DNA of 64,000 nucleotides from Flavobacteriales bacterium (GCA_019638115.1 JAHBUK010000001.1:248001-312000), one strand, 5' to 3'. Shown: positions 9,961 to 18,028, counted from the first letter of the stretch. The notes: generated by a model from the letters alone, not told the origin. A program made the numbers and translations.

Positions 9961-10055
9961 GTACCCGGGGCAACTCCATGCACAACACAGAGATCCTCTT
10001 GATCGCGAACCTTGATATGGAACCGGGATCTGCGAAGAACCGACCTTAGCAACAC

Positions 10056-10856
10056 ATGGAGCCCGGCCAGAAGATCCATTTCCTCAGCGATTTCCACCTC
10101 GGCGTGCCTGATGCCGAGAGCAGCTTGGCCCGGGAGAAACGCATCTGCGCCTTCTTGGATGAAGCCGCGAAGGATGCTGCGGAGATCCACCTGCTCGGCG
10201 ACCTCTTCGATTTCTGGTTCGAGTGGAAACGCGCCGTGCCGCGCGGCCATGTGCGCTTATTGGGCAAACTCGCCGAGCTCACCGATCGCGGCATACCGGT
10301 GCACCTCTTCATCGGCAACCACGACATGTGGATCTTCGATTACGTGCCGAAGGAGACGGGCGTGATCGTGCATCGCGAACCCATCGTGCGCGAGATCGCC
10401 GGCAAGCGTTTCTACATCGGTCATGGCGACGGCCTTGGCCCCGGCGACCACGGCTACAAGTTCATCAAGGGCGTTTTTCGCAATCCGCTTTGCCAGTGGC
10501 TCTTCGCACGGCTTCATCCCAACTTCGCGCTGTGGCTCGGCGATTTCTTCAGCGGCCGCAGCCGGAAGAAGAGTTACGCCAACGACCGCAAGTGGCTCGG
10601 CGATGACAAGGAGTGGCTGGTGCAATACTGCCGCGAACTCGTGAAGACCGAGCGCTACGACTACATGATCTTCGGTCATCGGCACTTACCCATCGACATG
10701 GAGATCGCGCCGGGCAGCCGCTACGTGAACCTCGGCGATTGGATCAGCTATTACACCTACGCCACCTTCGATGGAAGCGAGCTGAAGCTGATGAAGCGGA
10801 CCAGTGATGGGCCATTGAGTGGTGATGTGCGGATCTCGGGTGGTCCGGCGGTGTGA
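10056..10856 (+). CDS. lpxH: UDP-2,3-diacylglucosamine diphosphatase LpxH-like
   Basis: LpxH hydrolyses UDP-2,3-diacylglucosamine to lipid X in lipid A synthesis, on the cytoplasmic side of the inner membrane. The 266-residue protein is a calcineurin-like phosphoesterase with the dimetal motifs SDFHLG, GDLFDFW, GNHDMW, HGDG and GHRHLP in the expected order, and the insertion carrying LHPNFALWLG that is typical of LpxH. The ATG at 10056 gives the normal N-terminus MEPGQKIHFLSD. It converges on gap, and a palindromic heptamer tract fills the gap between the two stop codons. General phosphoesterase function is certain; assignment to LpxH rather than a paralogue is very likely. Confidence 0.88.
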   Translation: MEPGQKIHFLSDFHLGVPDAESSLAREKRICAFLDEAAKDAAEIHLLGDLFDFWFEWKRAVPRGHVRLLGKLAELTDRGIPVHLFIGNHDMWIFDYVPKETGVIVHREPIVREIAGKRFYIGHGDGLGPGDHGYKFIKGVFRNPLCQWLFARLHPNFALWLGDFFSGRSRKKSYANDRKWLGDDKEWLVQYCRELVKTERYDYMIFGHRHLPIDMEIAPGSRYVNLGDWISYYTYATFDGSELKLMKRTSDGPLSGDVRISGGPAV

Positions 10857-10868
10857 ATCTGCCATTAA

Positions 10869-10962
10869 GAAGTAGGCAGTCCGCAGTATGCAATTGGCAG
10901 TATGCGGTTGGCCATGTCGCGCATTGCCGACTGCATACTGCCGACTGCGGACTGTCTACTTC
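10869..10962. repeat. Heptamer-phased palindrome between lpxH and gap
   Basis: The outer arms (10869-10886 and 10945-10962) pair over 18 bases with one G-T type mismatch. Inside, 10877-10960 divides exactly into twelve 7-base units. Left-arm units follow CNGTNNG (CAGTATG occurs twice) and right-arm units follow GNNNACT (GCCGACT occurs twice). It lies between convergent genes and contains the gap stop codon in its right arm. It may act as a bidirectional transcription stop, but there is no T-run. Confidence 0.8.
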
Positions 10963-11954
10963 CCAGTCGCCCCCAGCTTCACCACCAGGTCCACCAAGCG
11001 GCTGCTGTAGCCATACTCGTTGTCGTACCAGCCCATCACTTTCACCATGTTGCCCACCACGCTGGTAAGTTGCGCATCGAAGATGCAGCTGTGCGGATCG
11101 CCCACGATGTCCACGCTCACGATGGGGTCCTCGGTGTAGCGCAGGATGCCTTTCAGCTTCCCTTCGGCGAGCGACTTGAAGTAGGCGTTGATCTCGTCGG
11201 CGCTTTTCAGGTCTTTCACACGGCAGGTGATGTCGGTGATGGAGCCATCGGGCACGGGCACACGGATGCCGCCACCGCCGAGGCGACCATCGAGTTCGGG
11301 GAAGATGCGTGTGATGGCCTTTGCCGCACCGGTGGTGGTGGGCACCATGCTCACGGTGGCGGCTCGTGCGCGGCGCAGGTCCTTGTGCGGCGCATCGTGC
11401 AAACGTTGATCACCAGTGAAGCTGTGAACGGTGGTGATGAAGCCGTCCTCGATATGGCAGAGCTCGTGGATGCCCATGATCATGGGCGCGGCGCAGTTGG
11501 TGGTGCAGCTGGCGTTGCTGATGATGGGCTCGTCGCCTTTCAGGATGTGGTCGTTCACGCCGAGCACCACACTGGGGATATCGGCATCCTTGGCGGGTGC
11601 GGAGAGGATCACGCGCTTGGCGCCTGCGTTCAAATGTGCCGACGCCGTTTCACGTGTGAGGAAGTGGCCAGTGGATTCGATCACGATGTCGACGCCAAGC
11701 TCCTTCCATGGCAAGGTCGATGGATCCTTCGCCGCAAAGGCCTTGATCTTCTTGCCTCCAAGTTCAAGATGTGTCTCGTCATGACCCACGTCTCCAGCGA
11801 ACACACCATGTACACTGTCGTACTTGAAAAGGTGCGCCAAGGTGCGTGTGTCAGTGAGGTCGTTCACGGCAACGAGCTCCACATCGTTGCGTTGCAACAA
11901 CAAGCGCGCGGTAACGCGGCCTATGCGGCCGAAACCGTTGATGGCGATCTTCAT
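10956..11954 (-). CDS. gap: Glyceraldehyde-3-phosphate dehydrogenase, type I
   Basis: This is the cytoplasmic glycolytic/gluconeogenic enzyme that oxidises glyceraldehyde 3-phosphate with NAD and phosphate. The protein has about 332 residues, the family length. Motifs are INGFGRIGR (dinucleotide fold), AVNDLTD, whose Asp is consistent with NAD preference, SNASCTTNC with the catalytic Cys, and the late WYDNEYGYS segment. MKIAING is used as the start; an ATG two codons upstream (11960) is equally possible. The stop codon lies inside the adjacent palindromic repeat. A second palindrome fills the gap between it and lipA, so expression from the lipA side would have to read through that hairpin. 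Confidence 0.95.
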   Translation of the reverse strand: MKIAINGFGRIGRVTARLLLQRNDVELVAVNDLTDTRTLAHLFKYDSVHGVFAGDVGHDETHLELGGKKIKAFAAKDPSTLPWKELGVDIVIESTGHFLTRETASAHLNAGAKRVILSAPAKDADIPSVVLGVNDHILKGDEPIISNASCTTNCAAPMIMGIHELCHIEDGFITTVHSFTGDQRLHDAPHKDLRRARAATVSMVPTTTGAAKAITRIFPELDGRLGGGGIRVPVPDGSITDITCRVKDLKSADEINAYFKSLAEGKLKGILRYTEDPIVSVDIVGDPHSCIFDAQLTSVVGNMVKVMGWYDNEYGYSSRLVDLVVKLGATGK

Positions 11955-11999
11955 GGGCATGGGGCTTCTTGTTATCGGTCCAAGATCTAAAGGGCTGAG

Positions 12000-12065
12000 T
12001 TGTCAGATCTCAGTTGTCCGTTGTCGGCGGCGGACGGACAACCGACAACGGTCCACTGACAATTG
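12000..12065. repeat. Heptamer-phased palindrome between lipA and gap
   Basis: The tract reads in perfect 7-base phase. The left arm has TTGTCAG, TTGTCCG and TTGTCGG units; the right arm carries their complements of the form CNGACAA. The core pairs ccgttgtcgg-type words with ccgacaacgg. The words are unrelated to those of the palindrome at 10869, but the architecture is the same. It lies in the spacer of two minus-strand genes. Confidence 0.8.
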
Positions 12066-12069
12066 CATC

Positions 12070-12945
12070 TTAAAACAAGTGCTTTTCCGCATGGTAGCTG
12101 CTCCGCACCAGCGGGCCGCTTTCCACGTATCGGAAGCCTTTCTCCAGGCCGATGGCCTTGTACTTGGCGAAGGTGTCGGGGTGCACGAACTCCTGCACGG
12201 CGAGGTGCTCCTTGGTGGGCTGCAGGTACTGGCCCAGGGTGAGGATGTCGACACCCACGCTCAGGAGGTCGTCCATGGTCTCCAGCACTTCCTGCTCACT
12301 TTCACCGAGGCCGAGCATCACGCCGCTCTTGGTGCGCAGTCCTGCGCGCTTGGAGCGCATGAGCACCTCAAGACTACGGTCGTACTTGGCCTGAATACGC
12401 ACCTCCTTGGTAAGCCGTCGCACGGTCTCCAGGTTATGGCTGAGGATCTCGGGCGCGGCATCAAGTACCACTTGCAGATTCTCCCACTTTCCTTGGAAAT
12501 CAGGGATCAAAGTTTCCATGGTGGTGCCGGGGCTGCGGCGGCGGATGGCACGGATGGTCTTGGCCCAGATGTCGCTGCCGCCGTCCTTCAGGTCGTCGCG
12601 GTCCACGCTGGTGATGACGCAATGCTTCACGCCCATGAGCTCAACGCTGCGGGCCACGCGGGCGGGTTCGAAGGGATCAACGGCCTCGGGCCTTCCTGTG
12701 GCCACGGCGCAAAAGCCGCAGCTTCGGGTACACACGTTACCGAGGATCATGAAAGTGGCGGTGCCTTCGCCCCAGCATTCGCCCATATTGGGGCAGTTGC
12801 CGCTCTGGCAGATGGTGTGGAGCTTGTGCTCGTTCACAATGCCGGCCACCTTCCTGAAATTCTCGCCGGTGGGCAGCTTCACCCGCAGCCACTCCGGTTT
12901 TCGCACGCGCTCGGCCGTTACGACCGTGTTGGTAACCTCGCTCAT
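12070..12945 (-). CDS. lipA: Lipoyl synthase
   Basis: LipA is a radical-SAM enzyme that inserts two sulfurs into octanoyl groups on E2/GcvH proteins. The 291-residue protein shows both iron-sulfur sites. The auxiliary cluster is C46-x4-C51-x5-C57 in the family motif [12 protein letters not shown]. The radical-SAM cluster is C72-x3-C76-x2-C79 (CTRSCGFC). The C-terminal RSSYHAE motif provides the serine ligand of the auxiliary cluster. The start codon shares one base with the stop of the preceding gene (TGATG), so translation is probably coupled to the predicted outer-membrane protein upstream. lipB is not in the window. Confidence 0.97.
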   Translation of the reverse strand: MSEVTNTVVTAERVRKPEWLRVKLPTGENFRKVAGIVNEHKLHTICQSGNCPNMGECWGEGTATFMILGNVCTRSCGFCAVATGRPEAVDPFEPARVARSVELMGVKHCVITSVDRDDLKDGGSDIWAKTIRAIRRRSPGTTMETLIPDFQGKWENLQVVLDAAPEILSHNLETVRRLTKEVRIQAKYDRSLEVLMRSKRAGLRTKSGVMLGLGESEQEVLETMDDLLSVGVDILTLGQYLQPTKEHLAVQEFVHPDTFAKYKAIGLEKGFRYVESGPLVRSSYHAEKHLF

Positions 12946-13694
12946 CAGATCATTTTCTTGCCGAACTGCAGCGCGAAATAGAACTGCAGGAAGAACTGCT
13001 TGTTCACCACCCCTTCCACCTCCGCCATGATCGGGATCACGACCGGGTAGGCATCCATGGCCACGCCCACCTCCAAAGCTTTGATGCCAGCAACTTGATT
13101 GGAATGCTCGAAATTGAAAGCGAATCGGCCGTGGCCACCCGGATACAAGGCCATTTCAGAGAACCCGACGAACCATGACGCACGACCATAAATATTCTGC
13201 ACGCCGTGCATCATTGGATCGTAGCGTTCGGTAACGATGGTCTCGTAGGGGAAGTTGTCGGGCTTGCCGATCTGCAGATAGACCGGTTTCAGGAGCGCCA
13301 GTGAGGGGCCGATCGCCCAAACGGTGTTCACTTCAACACCATTCCTGCGGATCTTGTCCGTTATCTGGTGTTTCCGCCCGAAGGTGGGACGAAGAATGAG
13401 CATGGAGTTCGCCTTCCCGTAGAAGTAGCCGCGCGAATCCTCGTAGTACGGGTTGAAGCTTTTGATCTCCTTGGGGTGCTTCATGCTCACCAACTCCACT
13501 CCCAGCATCCTTCGATCACGAGCGGTGGTGTGCTTGCCGTTCTGGTAGAAAACGCCCCAACCGTTACCATGTATGTGCAGCCCACCCAAAACTTCGCGGC
13601 GGTAAAGGGCACGACCATCGTCATAGATGGAACCCTGCGCTATAGCAGGTGCCCGAAAAAGCACCACAAGAGCCAATAGTAGCAGGATACGCAT
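12945..13694 (-). CDS. Predicted outer-membrane protein of unknown function, coupled to lipA
   Basis: I do not recognise a named family. The 249-residue protein begins with a clear signal peptide ([13 protein letters not shown] ending at APAIAQ). The mature part is rich in aromatic residues, Gly and alternating strands (for example [10 protein letters not shown] and [16 protein letters not shown], the latter ending in a terminal strand). This suggests a small outer-membrane beta-barrel; that is inference. The start at 13694 is chosen because it gives the signal peptide and sits 14 bases from the end of a TAGCTTTG promoter box; the frame stays open to 13868 but that part overlaps the divergent osmC region. 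Its stop overlaps the lipA start (TGATG). Confidence 0.75.
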   Translation of the reverse strand: MRILLLLALVVLFRAPAIAQGSIYDDGRALYRREVLGGLHIHGNGWGVFYQNGKHTTARDRRMLGVELVSMKHPKEIKSFNPYYEDSRGYFYGKANSMLILRPTFGRKHQITDKIRRNGVEVNTVWAIGPSLALLKPVYLQIGKPDNFPYETIVTERYDPMMHGVQNIYGRASWFVGFSEMALYPGGHGRFAFNFEHSNQVAGIKALEVGVAMDAYPVVIPIMAEVEGVVNKQFFLQFYFALQFGKKMI

Positions 13695-13714
13695 GGTCTG
13701 TACGCAGGGGAGAA

Positions 13715-13722
13715 CAAAGCTA
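13715..13722 (-). promoter_or_regulatory. Bacteroidota -7 box upstream of the outer-membrane protein / lipA pair
   Basis: The minus strand reads TAGCTTTG, a perfect TAnnTTTG match, ending about 20 bases before the ATG at 13694. This predicts a leader of roughly 10-15 bases. Confidence 0.6.
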
Positions 13723-13766
13723 CGATACATGAAGCGTAGATTGCCCCGATTCCTTCCGACCGCAAC

Positions 13767-14186
13767 ATGCAAACATCCAGCGTATCCTACCTCGGCCAAC
13801 TGCGAACCGAAGCCATCCATCGCCTCAGCGGCGACCGTATCATCACTGACGCCCCGCCCGACAACCAAGGCAAAGGGGCCGCATTCTCTCCCACCGACCT
13901 GTTGGCCACTTCCCTGGCCTGCTGCATGCTAACGACCATGGGCATAGTGGCCCAAGGGAAGGGTATACCGATCAAGGACCTGAGGGCCCGCGTAGTGAAG
14001 CACATGGCTTCGGGGCCGCGGCGTGTGGCCCGGGTGGAAGTACACCTGGCCATGGATGGCAGTGAACTGGACGCTGATCAAAAAGCCACCATGGAGCACA
14101 CCGCCCGTACCTGCCCTGTAGCCTTGAGCCTACATCCGGATGTTGTGCAGGATTTCAGCATGGTGTTCGACAACATCACGGCTTGA
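13767..14186 (+). CDS. OsmC/Ohr family protein
   Basis: OsmC-family proteins are small cytoplasmic thiol peroxidases that reduce organic hydroperoxides. The 139-residue length is typical. The two redox positions are in LACCML (C52/C53) and TCPVALSLHPD (C116), the usual spacing of the reactive cysteine pair. It has its own gene unit on the plus strand, divergent from the lipA pair, and is followed by a weak hairpin. No specific subfamily (OsmC versus Ohr versus YhfA-like) can be set from the sequence alone, although the CPV...HPD ending fits the YhfA/OsmC branch. Confidence 0.88.
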   Translation: MQTSSVSYLGQLRTEAIHRLSGDRIITDAPPDNQGKGAAFSPTDLLATSLACCMLTTMGIVAQGKGIPIKDLRARVVKHMASGPRRVARVEVHLAMDGSELDADQKATMEHTARTCPVALSLHPDVVQDFSMVFDNITA

Positions 14187-14193
14187 AATACGG

Positions 14194-14218
14194 AAGCCCG
14201 AGCCTAAAGCCCGGGCTT
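14194..14218. terminator. Weak hairpin between convergent OsmC and small lipoprotein genes
   Basis: A 7-bp stem (aagcccg with cgggctt) with an 11-base loop lies between two convergent stop codons. Neither side has a strong T-run, so termination is only probable. Confidence 0.45.
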
Positions 14219-14242
14219 GGTTCGTATCGGCAATGTGGCGCC

Positions 14243-14371
14243 TTAGGCTGGCTTGGCTGCGGACTTGGGCTCCACCTTGCCGTAGGCAGGGCAGGATTTG
14301 GCAGTGCTGCAGGAGCTAAGCACCACACTGGAGACCATCACTGCGACCAAGATCAAGAGGACCTTTTTCAT
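14243..14371 (-). CDS. 42-residue lipoprotein with SCPAY motif
   Basis: The minus strand encodes a 42-residue peptide starting MKKVLLILVAVMV and ending in PA before TAA. It has a full lipoprotein signal: a Lys-Lys N-terminus, a hydrophobic core and the lipobox LSSC (Cys21). The mature part is only 22 residues long, includes SCPAYGKVEP and ends Lys/Ala-rich. I recall very short lipoproteins with a CPAY motif in Bacteroidota, but no function is known to me. Its own TAACTTTG promoter box lies 55 bases upstream, which supports it as a real gene despite its size. It converges on OsmC. Confidence 0.75.
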   Translation of the reverse strand: MKKVLLILVAVMVSSVVLSSCSTAKSCPAYGKVEPKSAAKPA

Positions 14372-14425
14372 CGTTCGTTGTTTTGTGTTCCGTCCTTAGT
14401 GGTTCCCGGAACGGCATCTCACGTC

Positions 14426-14433
14426 CAAAGTTA
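14426..14433 (-). promoter_or_regulatory. -7 box for the 42-residue lipoprotein
   Basis: The minus strand reads TAACTTTG, a perfect TAnnTTTG element, giving an estimated leader of about 45-50 bases before the ATG at 14371. Confidence 0.6.
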
Positions 14434-14508
14434 GCCCCCGGAACGTACGTCCCGTGAAAATGTTTCAACAGTTTGTTCATCGATCTTTCCACCCAACAAG
14501 CGCTGAGC

Positions 14509-15207
14509 ATGACAGATAACCTGAACGCGAACAAGGTCCCTGATATTGGGGAGGGTTGGTACGAGGTGCTGGCCGAGCAGTTCGGAGCGCCCTATTTCCA
14601 GCAACTGAAGCAATTCCTGGAAGCCGAGCGAAGTACACAGCAGGTTTTCCCGAAGGGTCGGGAGATCTTCCAAGCCTTCAAGCTCACCCCCTTTCAGCAG
14701 GTGCGCATAGTGCTGCTCGGGCAAGACCCCTACCACGGACCAGGCCAGGCACACGGCCTGTGCTTTTCGGTACCCCAAGGAGTTCCGGCACCACCATCAC
14801 TGCAAAACATGTTCAAGGAACTGGAACGCGACCTGGGGCTACCGCGACCGGTCCATGGCGACCTTAGCCACTGGGCACGGCAGGGGGTGCTCATGCTGAA
14901 TGCCACACTAACGGTACGCGCCCATGAAGCAGGCTCACACCAAGGACAAGGTTGGGAGCGTTTCACCGATGCCGCCATCCAACAGCTGAGCGAGTATCGC
15001 ACCGGAGTGATCTTTCTGCTATGGGGGCGCTTTGCTCAGCAGAAAGCGGACTTGATAGATCAGCGCAAACACTACGTGCTAACCGCACCACACCCATCTC
15101 CGCTTTCAGCCCATAAAGGCTTCATCGGCTGTGGGCACTTCAGTGCGGTAAATGAACTGCTGCTTGCACAGGGCAACTCCCCCATCGACTGGCGTTCGCC
15201 GGAATGA
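14509..15207 (+). CDS. ung: Uracil-DNA glycosylase, family 1
   Basis: Ung excises uracil from DNA as the first step of base-excision repair. The 232-residue protein has the water-activating motif GQDPYHGPGQAHG, the Leu-intercalation motif HPSPLS, and the conserved N-terminal Pro-Ser loop (PAPPSLQN). The start at MTDNLNANKV fits family length; an in-frame start at 14473 would add twelve residues. Its stop overlaps the start of the Omp85-like gene by four bases (ATGA), an unusual pairing of DNA repair with an outer-membrane protein that most likely reflects operon packing. Confidence 0.96.
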   Translation: MTDNLNANKVPDIGEGWYEVLAEQFGAPYFQQLKQFLEAERSTQQVFPKGREIFQAFKLTPFQQVRIVLLGQDPYHGPGQAHGLCFSVPQGVPAPPSLQNMFKELERDLGLPRPVHGDLSHWARQGVLMLNATLTVRAHEAGSHQGQGWERFTDAAIQQLSEYRTGVIFLLWGRFAQQKADLIDQRKHYVLTAPHPSPLSAHKGFIGCGHFSAVNELLLAQGNSPIDWRSPE

Positions 15208-16916
15208 GCCTTCGAGCCCGCATATCCTTGTTGCTTTTGGCAGCGCTTCATGCGGGTGCTATCATGGCCCAGCGCCATCGCTTGGAATTCACGCAGGATG
15301 GTGGCTTGCCCAGCAAGTGGTTGCGCCCAGCGGACCTGCCCACTGCCGAACGGGTACCCAATGAATGCACAAGGCTAATTGCCGAACTGAACGCCAAGGG
15401 TTACTTGGAAGCGAGCGTGGATAGCTGCCAAACCGAAGACGGCCTGACCACCTGCCACGTTACTTCGGGCAAGGTCTATCACTGGGTGCGGATATCGGGC
15501 TCCGGGATACCGTTGGAGATCGCAAGTGAAGCCCGGTTCAGGGAGCGCTTGTTCACAGGAAAACCCGTGGCACCCAAACAATTGGGCCGCCTCCTGGACG
15601 ACCTGCTGACCGTGTGTGAGAACAGGGGCTACCCGTTCGCGCAGGTCTGGTTGGACAGCCTGCACATGACGGACAAAGGCTTGGGAGCTTCCGTCATGCT
15701 GGAAAAGGGACCACTTGTTCGCGTGGACAGTGTTGTGGTAAAGGGCAGCGCCAGGACCAATATGCGCTACTTGGAATCCAGCATCGGCATAAGACCGGGA
15801 GACCTCTACAATGAATCGCTCGTGCTTGCTGTGGAGCGCCGTATCCGGGAGATCCCTTTCGTTTCCCAAAAACAGCGGCCCTATGTGCAGTTCACACCCG
15901 AAAGGACCAAGCTCTACTTGTTCCTGGATGCCCGAAAAGCCAGTTCCATGAATGGCGTTCTGGGCGTTCAGCCAGACCCGAACACAGGACGCATTGGCAT
16001 AACGGGGGATCTGGACCTGCGCTTGCGCAATGCACTGCGGAGAGGCGAAGCGATAAGCCTCAACTGGAGGACGCTTCAAGACCAGACACAGGATCTCCGC
16101 ATCGGGTCGGAAATTCCGTACGTCTTCAACTCACCGTTCGGCGTGGATGGCAACCTGAAGTTGTTCAAGAGGGACACCACCTTCCTTGAGATCAACGCCC
16201 GCGGTGGGCTTAGTCTGCTGCTTGCTCGTGGCGACAGGGCCAGTTTGTTCGTGAACAGTAAAACAAGCAACCGCCTTGGCTCGAACCTGGTCACCGCGCC
16301 TGGCTTGGCAGACGTTCGCGTGGTGAGCTACGGCACCGGCATATTCCGCGAACGCTATGATTACCGTTTCAATCCAAGGCGCGGGACCGGATTGGTACTT
16401 GATGGCTCCGTGGGTCGAAAGCGAACCAGCACCGCCGTATTCGGCCCCAACGAACCCGCACCGGAGATCCGCAGCATCGTCTATGAACTGAATGGCAAGG
16501 CGATCCTGCATGTACCACTCAAGCTGCGCTCCACCTTCCGTTTCGCGGTTCAGGGTGCCACCATGATCAACAACGACCTGTACCGGAACGAACTGTACCG
16601 CATCGGCGGACTGCAAACCCTGCGCGGTGTCAACGAGCAATCCATTCTTGCATCGAGCTACGCGATCGGCACGTTGGAATACCGATTCGTTTATGAGGAG
16701 AACTCCAACTTCTTCGTGTTCGTGGACCAGGGTTGGTGGGAAGATGCGTCCCAAGGAAGCAACTTGACGGACGCCCCGCTGGGATTCGGGGCCGGAACGA
16801 CCTTCGAGACCAAAGCGGGCCTGTTCAGTCTTACGTATGCTTTGGGGCGCGAATTCAACGTTCCGGTTTCCCTTCGAGGGGGCAAGTTCCATTTCGGCTT
16901 CATTTCCCTGTTCTGA
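15204..16916 (+). CDS. Omp85-family outer-membrane protein (BamA/TamA-like, reduced POTRA part)
   Basis: The 570-residue protein has a signal peptide ending near AIMAQ. Residues about 25-250 show one or two POTRA-like segments, for example GPLVRVDSVVVKGSARTN, which has the typical beta-alpha start of a POTRA domain, and PYVQFTPERTKLYLFLDARKAS leading into the barrel. Residues about 260-570 form an Omp85 barrel with LRGVNEQSI in place of the usual LRGF-type loop motif, and the protein ends in a Phe-terminated strand (FGFISLF), the classic outer-membrane signature. It is shorter than BamA and is not the main BamA. It resembles the Bacteroidota surface-antigen proteins related to TamA or PlpD barrels. 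Substrate unknown. Confidence 0.85.
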   Translation: MSLRARISLLLLAALHAGAIMAQRHRLEFTQDGGLPSKWLRPADLPTAERVPNECTRLIAELNAKGYLEASVDSCQTEDGLTTCHVTSGKVYHWVRISGSGIPLEIASEARFRERLFTGKPVAPKQLGRLLDDLLTVCENRGYPFAQVWLDSLHMTDKGLGASVMLEKGPLVRVDSVVVKGSARTNMRYLESSIGIRPGDLYNESLVLAVERRIREIPFVSQKQRPYVQFTPERTKLYLFLDARKASSMNGVLGVQPDPNTGRIGITGDLDLRLRNALRRGEAISLNWRTLQDQTQDLRIGSEIPYVFNSPFGVDGNLKLFKRDTTFLEINARGGLSLLLARGDRASLFVNSKTSNRLGSNLVTAPGLADVRVVSYGTGIFRERYDYRFNPRRGTGLVLDGSVGRKRTSTAVFGPNEPAPEIRSIVYELNGKAILHVPLKLRSTFRFAVQGATMINNDLYRNELYRIGGLQTLRGVNEQSILASSYAIGTLEYRFVYEENSNFFVFVDQGWWEDASQGSNLTDAPLGFGAGTTFETKAGLFSLTYALGREFNVPVSLRGGKFHFGFISLF

Positions 16917-17179
16917 TCAACTATCCAAGATGCCCCCTGTGTGAAGGCCTGTTCGGAACGTATTGACCGTGGTACCGATCCACCTTTGCGCCCCAACGAC
17001 GCCGGAAGACCGGGCTGATGACCCCGATCGCCGAAGGGGTGTGCACCAGTATTTAGCCCCACCCGCACATTCATGAGGTCGGAAAGGCTTTACAAGTCGC
17101 TCGCACACGAAGCCGCACCAACACTGCGATCGTTAAGAAGGAACGGGGCTGATCCGCAGGAACCCACCCCTTGCTCATT
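16917..17179. other. Intergenic stretch upstream of the inverted-repeat element
   Basis: I see no supported gene here. Short frames exist, but none has a plausible start, composition or motif. The stretch ends at a TACATTTG promoter box. Confidence 0.5.
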
Positions 17180-17187
17180 TACATTTG
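17180..17187 (+). promoter_or_regulatory. -7 box at the edge of the inverted-repeat element
   Basis: TACATTTG matches TAnnTTTG exactly. Its last base is the first base of the left inverted repeat, so a transcript would begin within that repeat and carry the whole 190-base element as a leader to the L,D-transpeptidase gene. Confidence 0.55.
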
Positions 17188-17376
17188 GGTACTTCGAAGA
17201 ACCTCGAACGGATGGCGCACGCAGCTATCGTTCGATCAGACGAGGCGCTCCGAAAGGAGGATACTGAAACGAAGTATCCGACTGAGGAGCAACGAAGTAT
17301 GATCGAAGGAGAGCAAGTGTATACGGCCCGAGAGCTTGCCATGAACGCCGCCGGAGCGAGGTTCTTCGAGGTACCC
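17187..17376. mobile_element. 190-bp element bounded by 20-bp inverted repeats (MITE-like or structured leader)
   Basis: The left end (17187-17206) reads gggtacttcgaagaacctcg and the right end (17357-17376) is its complement with one mismatch. The interior contains a small hairpin (ggatac...gtatcc), two cgaagtat words, and a partial internal inverted match (cgctccg with cggagcg). It codes for no credible protein: both strands read through, but only because of the symmetry. It may be a non-autonomous transposable element or an interspersed repeat. No target-site duplication is obvious. It ends 8 bases before the next start codon. Confidence 0.6.
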
Positions 17377-17384
17377 ATTTGGTC

Positions 17385-18011
17385 ATGCACTGGTTGCTTC
17401 ATGCAATGCTTTGGCTGCCTGTTGCCATGCTGGCGAACGGCGATAGCCTGCGCACTTCCGAGCACCCCAAACAAGGCTTGGCCGATCTGCTGATGGAGTA
17501 CATGAGCTTGCGTTATCGCGGTCACGACCTGCATGGCGACCTGATCTACGTAAGCGTTTCCGGCCAAACTCTTTACCACGTGCGAGACGGGCGTATGCTG
17601 GCGCATTACCCGGTGGCTACCGCCAAAAACGGCTTGGGCTGCCAACAGAACAGCTACTGTACCCCAACGGGCCTGCACCGGATCCGCGAGAAGTATGGCG
17701 AGGGCATTCCCGAGTTCGGCATACTGCGCGACCGGAAGTTCACGGGAGAGTTTGCAGATCCCGATTTCGCCGGCGTGGACAAGGACTGGATTACCACCCG
17801 TGTGCTTTGGCTGGAAGGTCTTGAACCAGGCCACAACCAAGGCGGACTGGTGGACAGTTACGCACGGTACATCTACATCCATGGCACTGCCAATGAACGA
17901 GCTATCGGCACCCCATCTTCACAGGGATGCATACGCATGCGGAACGCAGACGTGGTAACACTCTTCAATGAAGTAGCACTGGGTGCGTTAGTGGTGATCC
18001 TGGACAACTGA
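17385..18011 (+). CDS. L,D-transpeptidase-like (YkuD) exported protein
   Basis: YkuD-fold enzymes cross-link peptidoglycan or attach proteins to it. The 208-residue protein has a hydrophobic N-terminus (MHWLLHAMLWLPVAMLA) that looks like a signal peptide or anchor. A YkuD domain follows with YVSVSGQTLYHV as its first strands, YCTPTGLHRIREKYG, and the catalytic motif IHGTANE...SSQGCIRM, holding both the conserved His and the nucleophilic Cys. The start at 17385 is 8 bases after the inverted-repeat element; a TTG at 17379 is a less likely alternative. It is followed by rmuC, which has its own promoter box. The peptidoglycan substrate is inferred from the family. Confidence 0.88.
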   Translation: MHWLLHAMLWLPVAMLANGDSLRTSEHPKQGLADLLMEYMSLRYRGHDLHGDLIYVSVSGQTLYHVRDGRMLAHYPVATAKNGLGCQQNSYCTPTGLHRIREKYGEGIPEFGILRDRKFTGEFADPDFAGVDKDWITTRVLWLEGLEPGHNQGGLVDSYARYIYIHGTANERAIGTPSSQGCIRMRNADVVTLFNEVALGALVVILDN

Positions 18012-18028
18012 TGCTCCCGGTGTGCGGC

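Noticed and set aside
17185..17493. A 102-codon frame running through the inverted-repeat element
   Set aside because: It exists only because the element is symmetric and lacks stops; it continues out of frame over the L,D-transpeptidase start and has no signal or motif.
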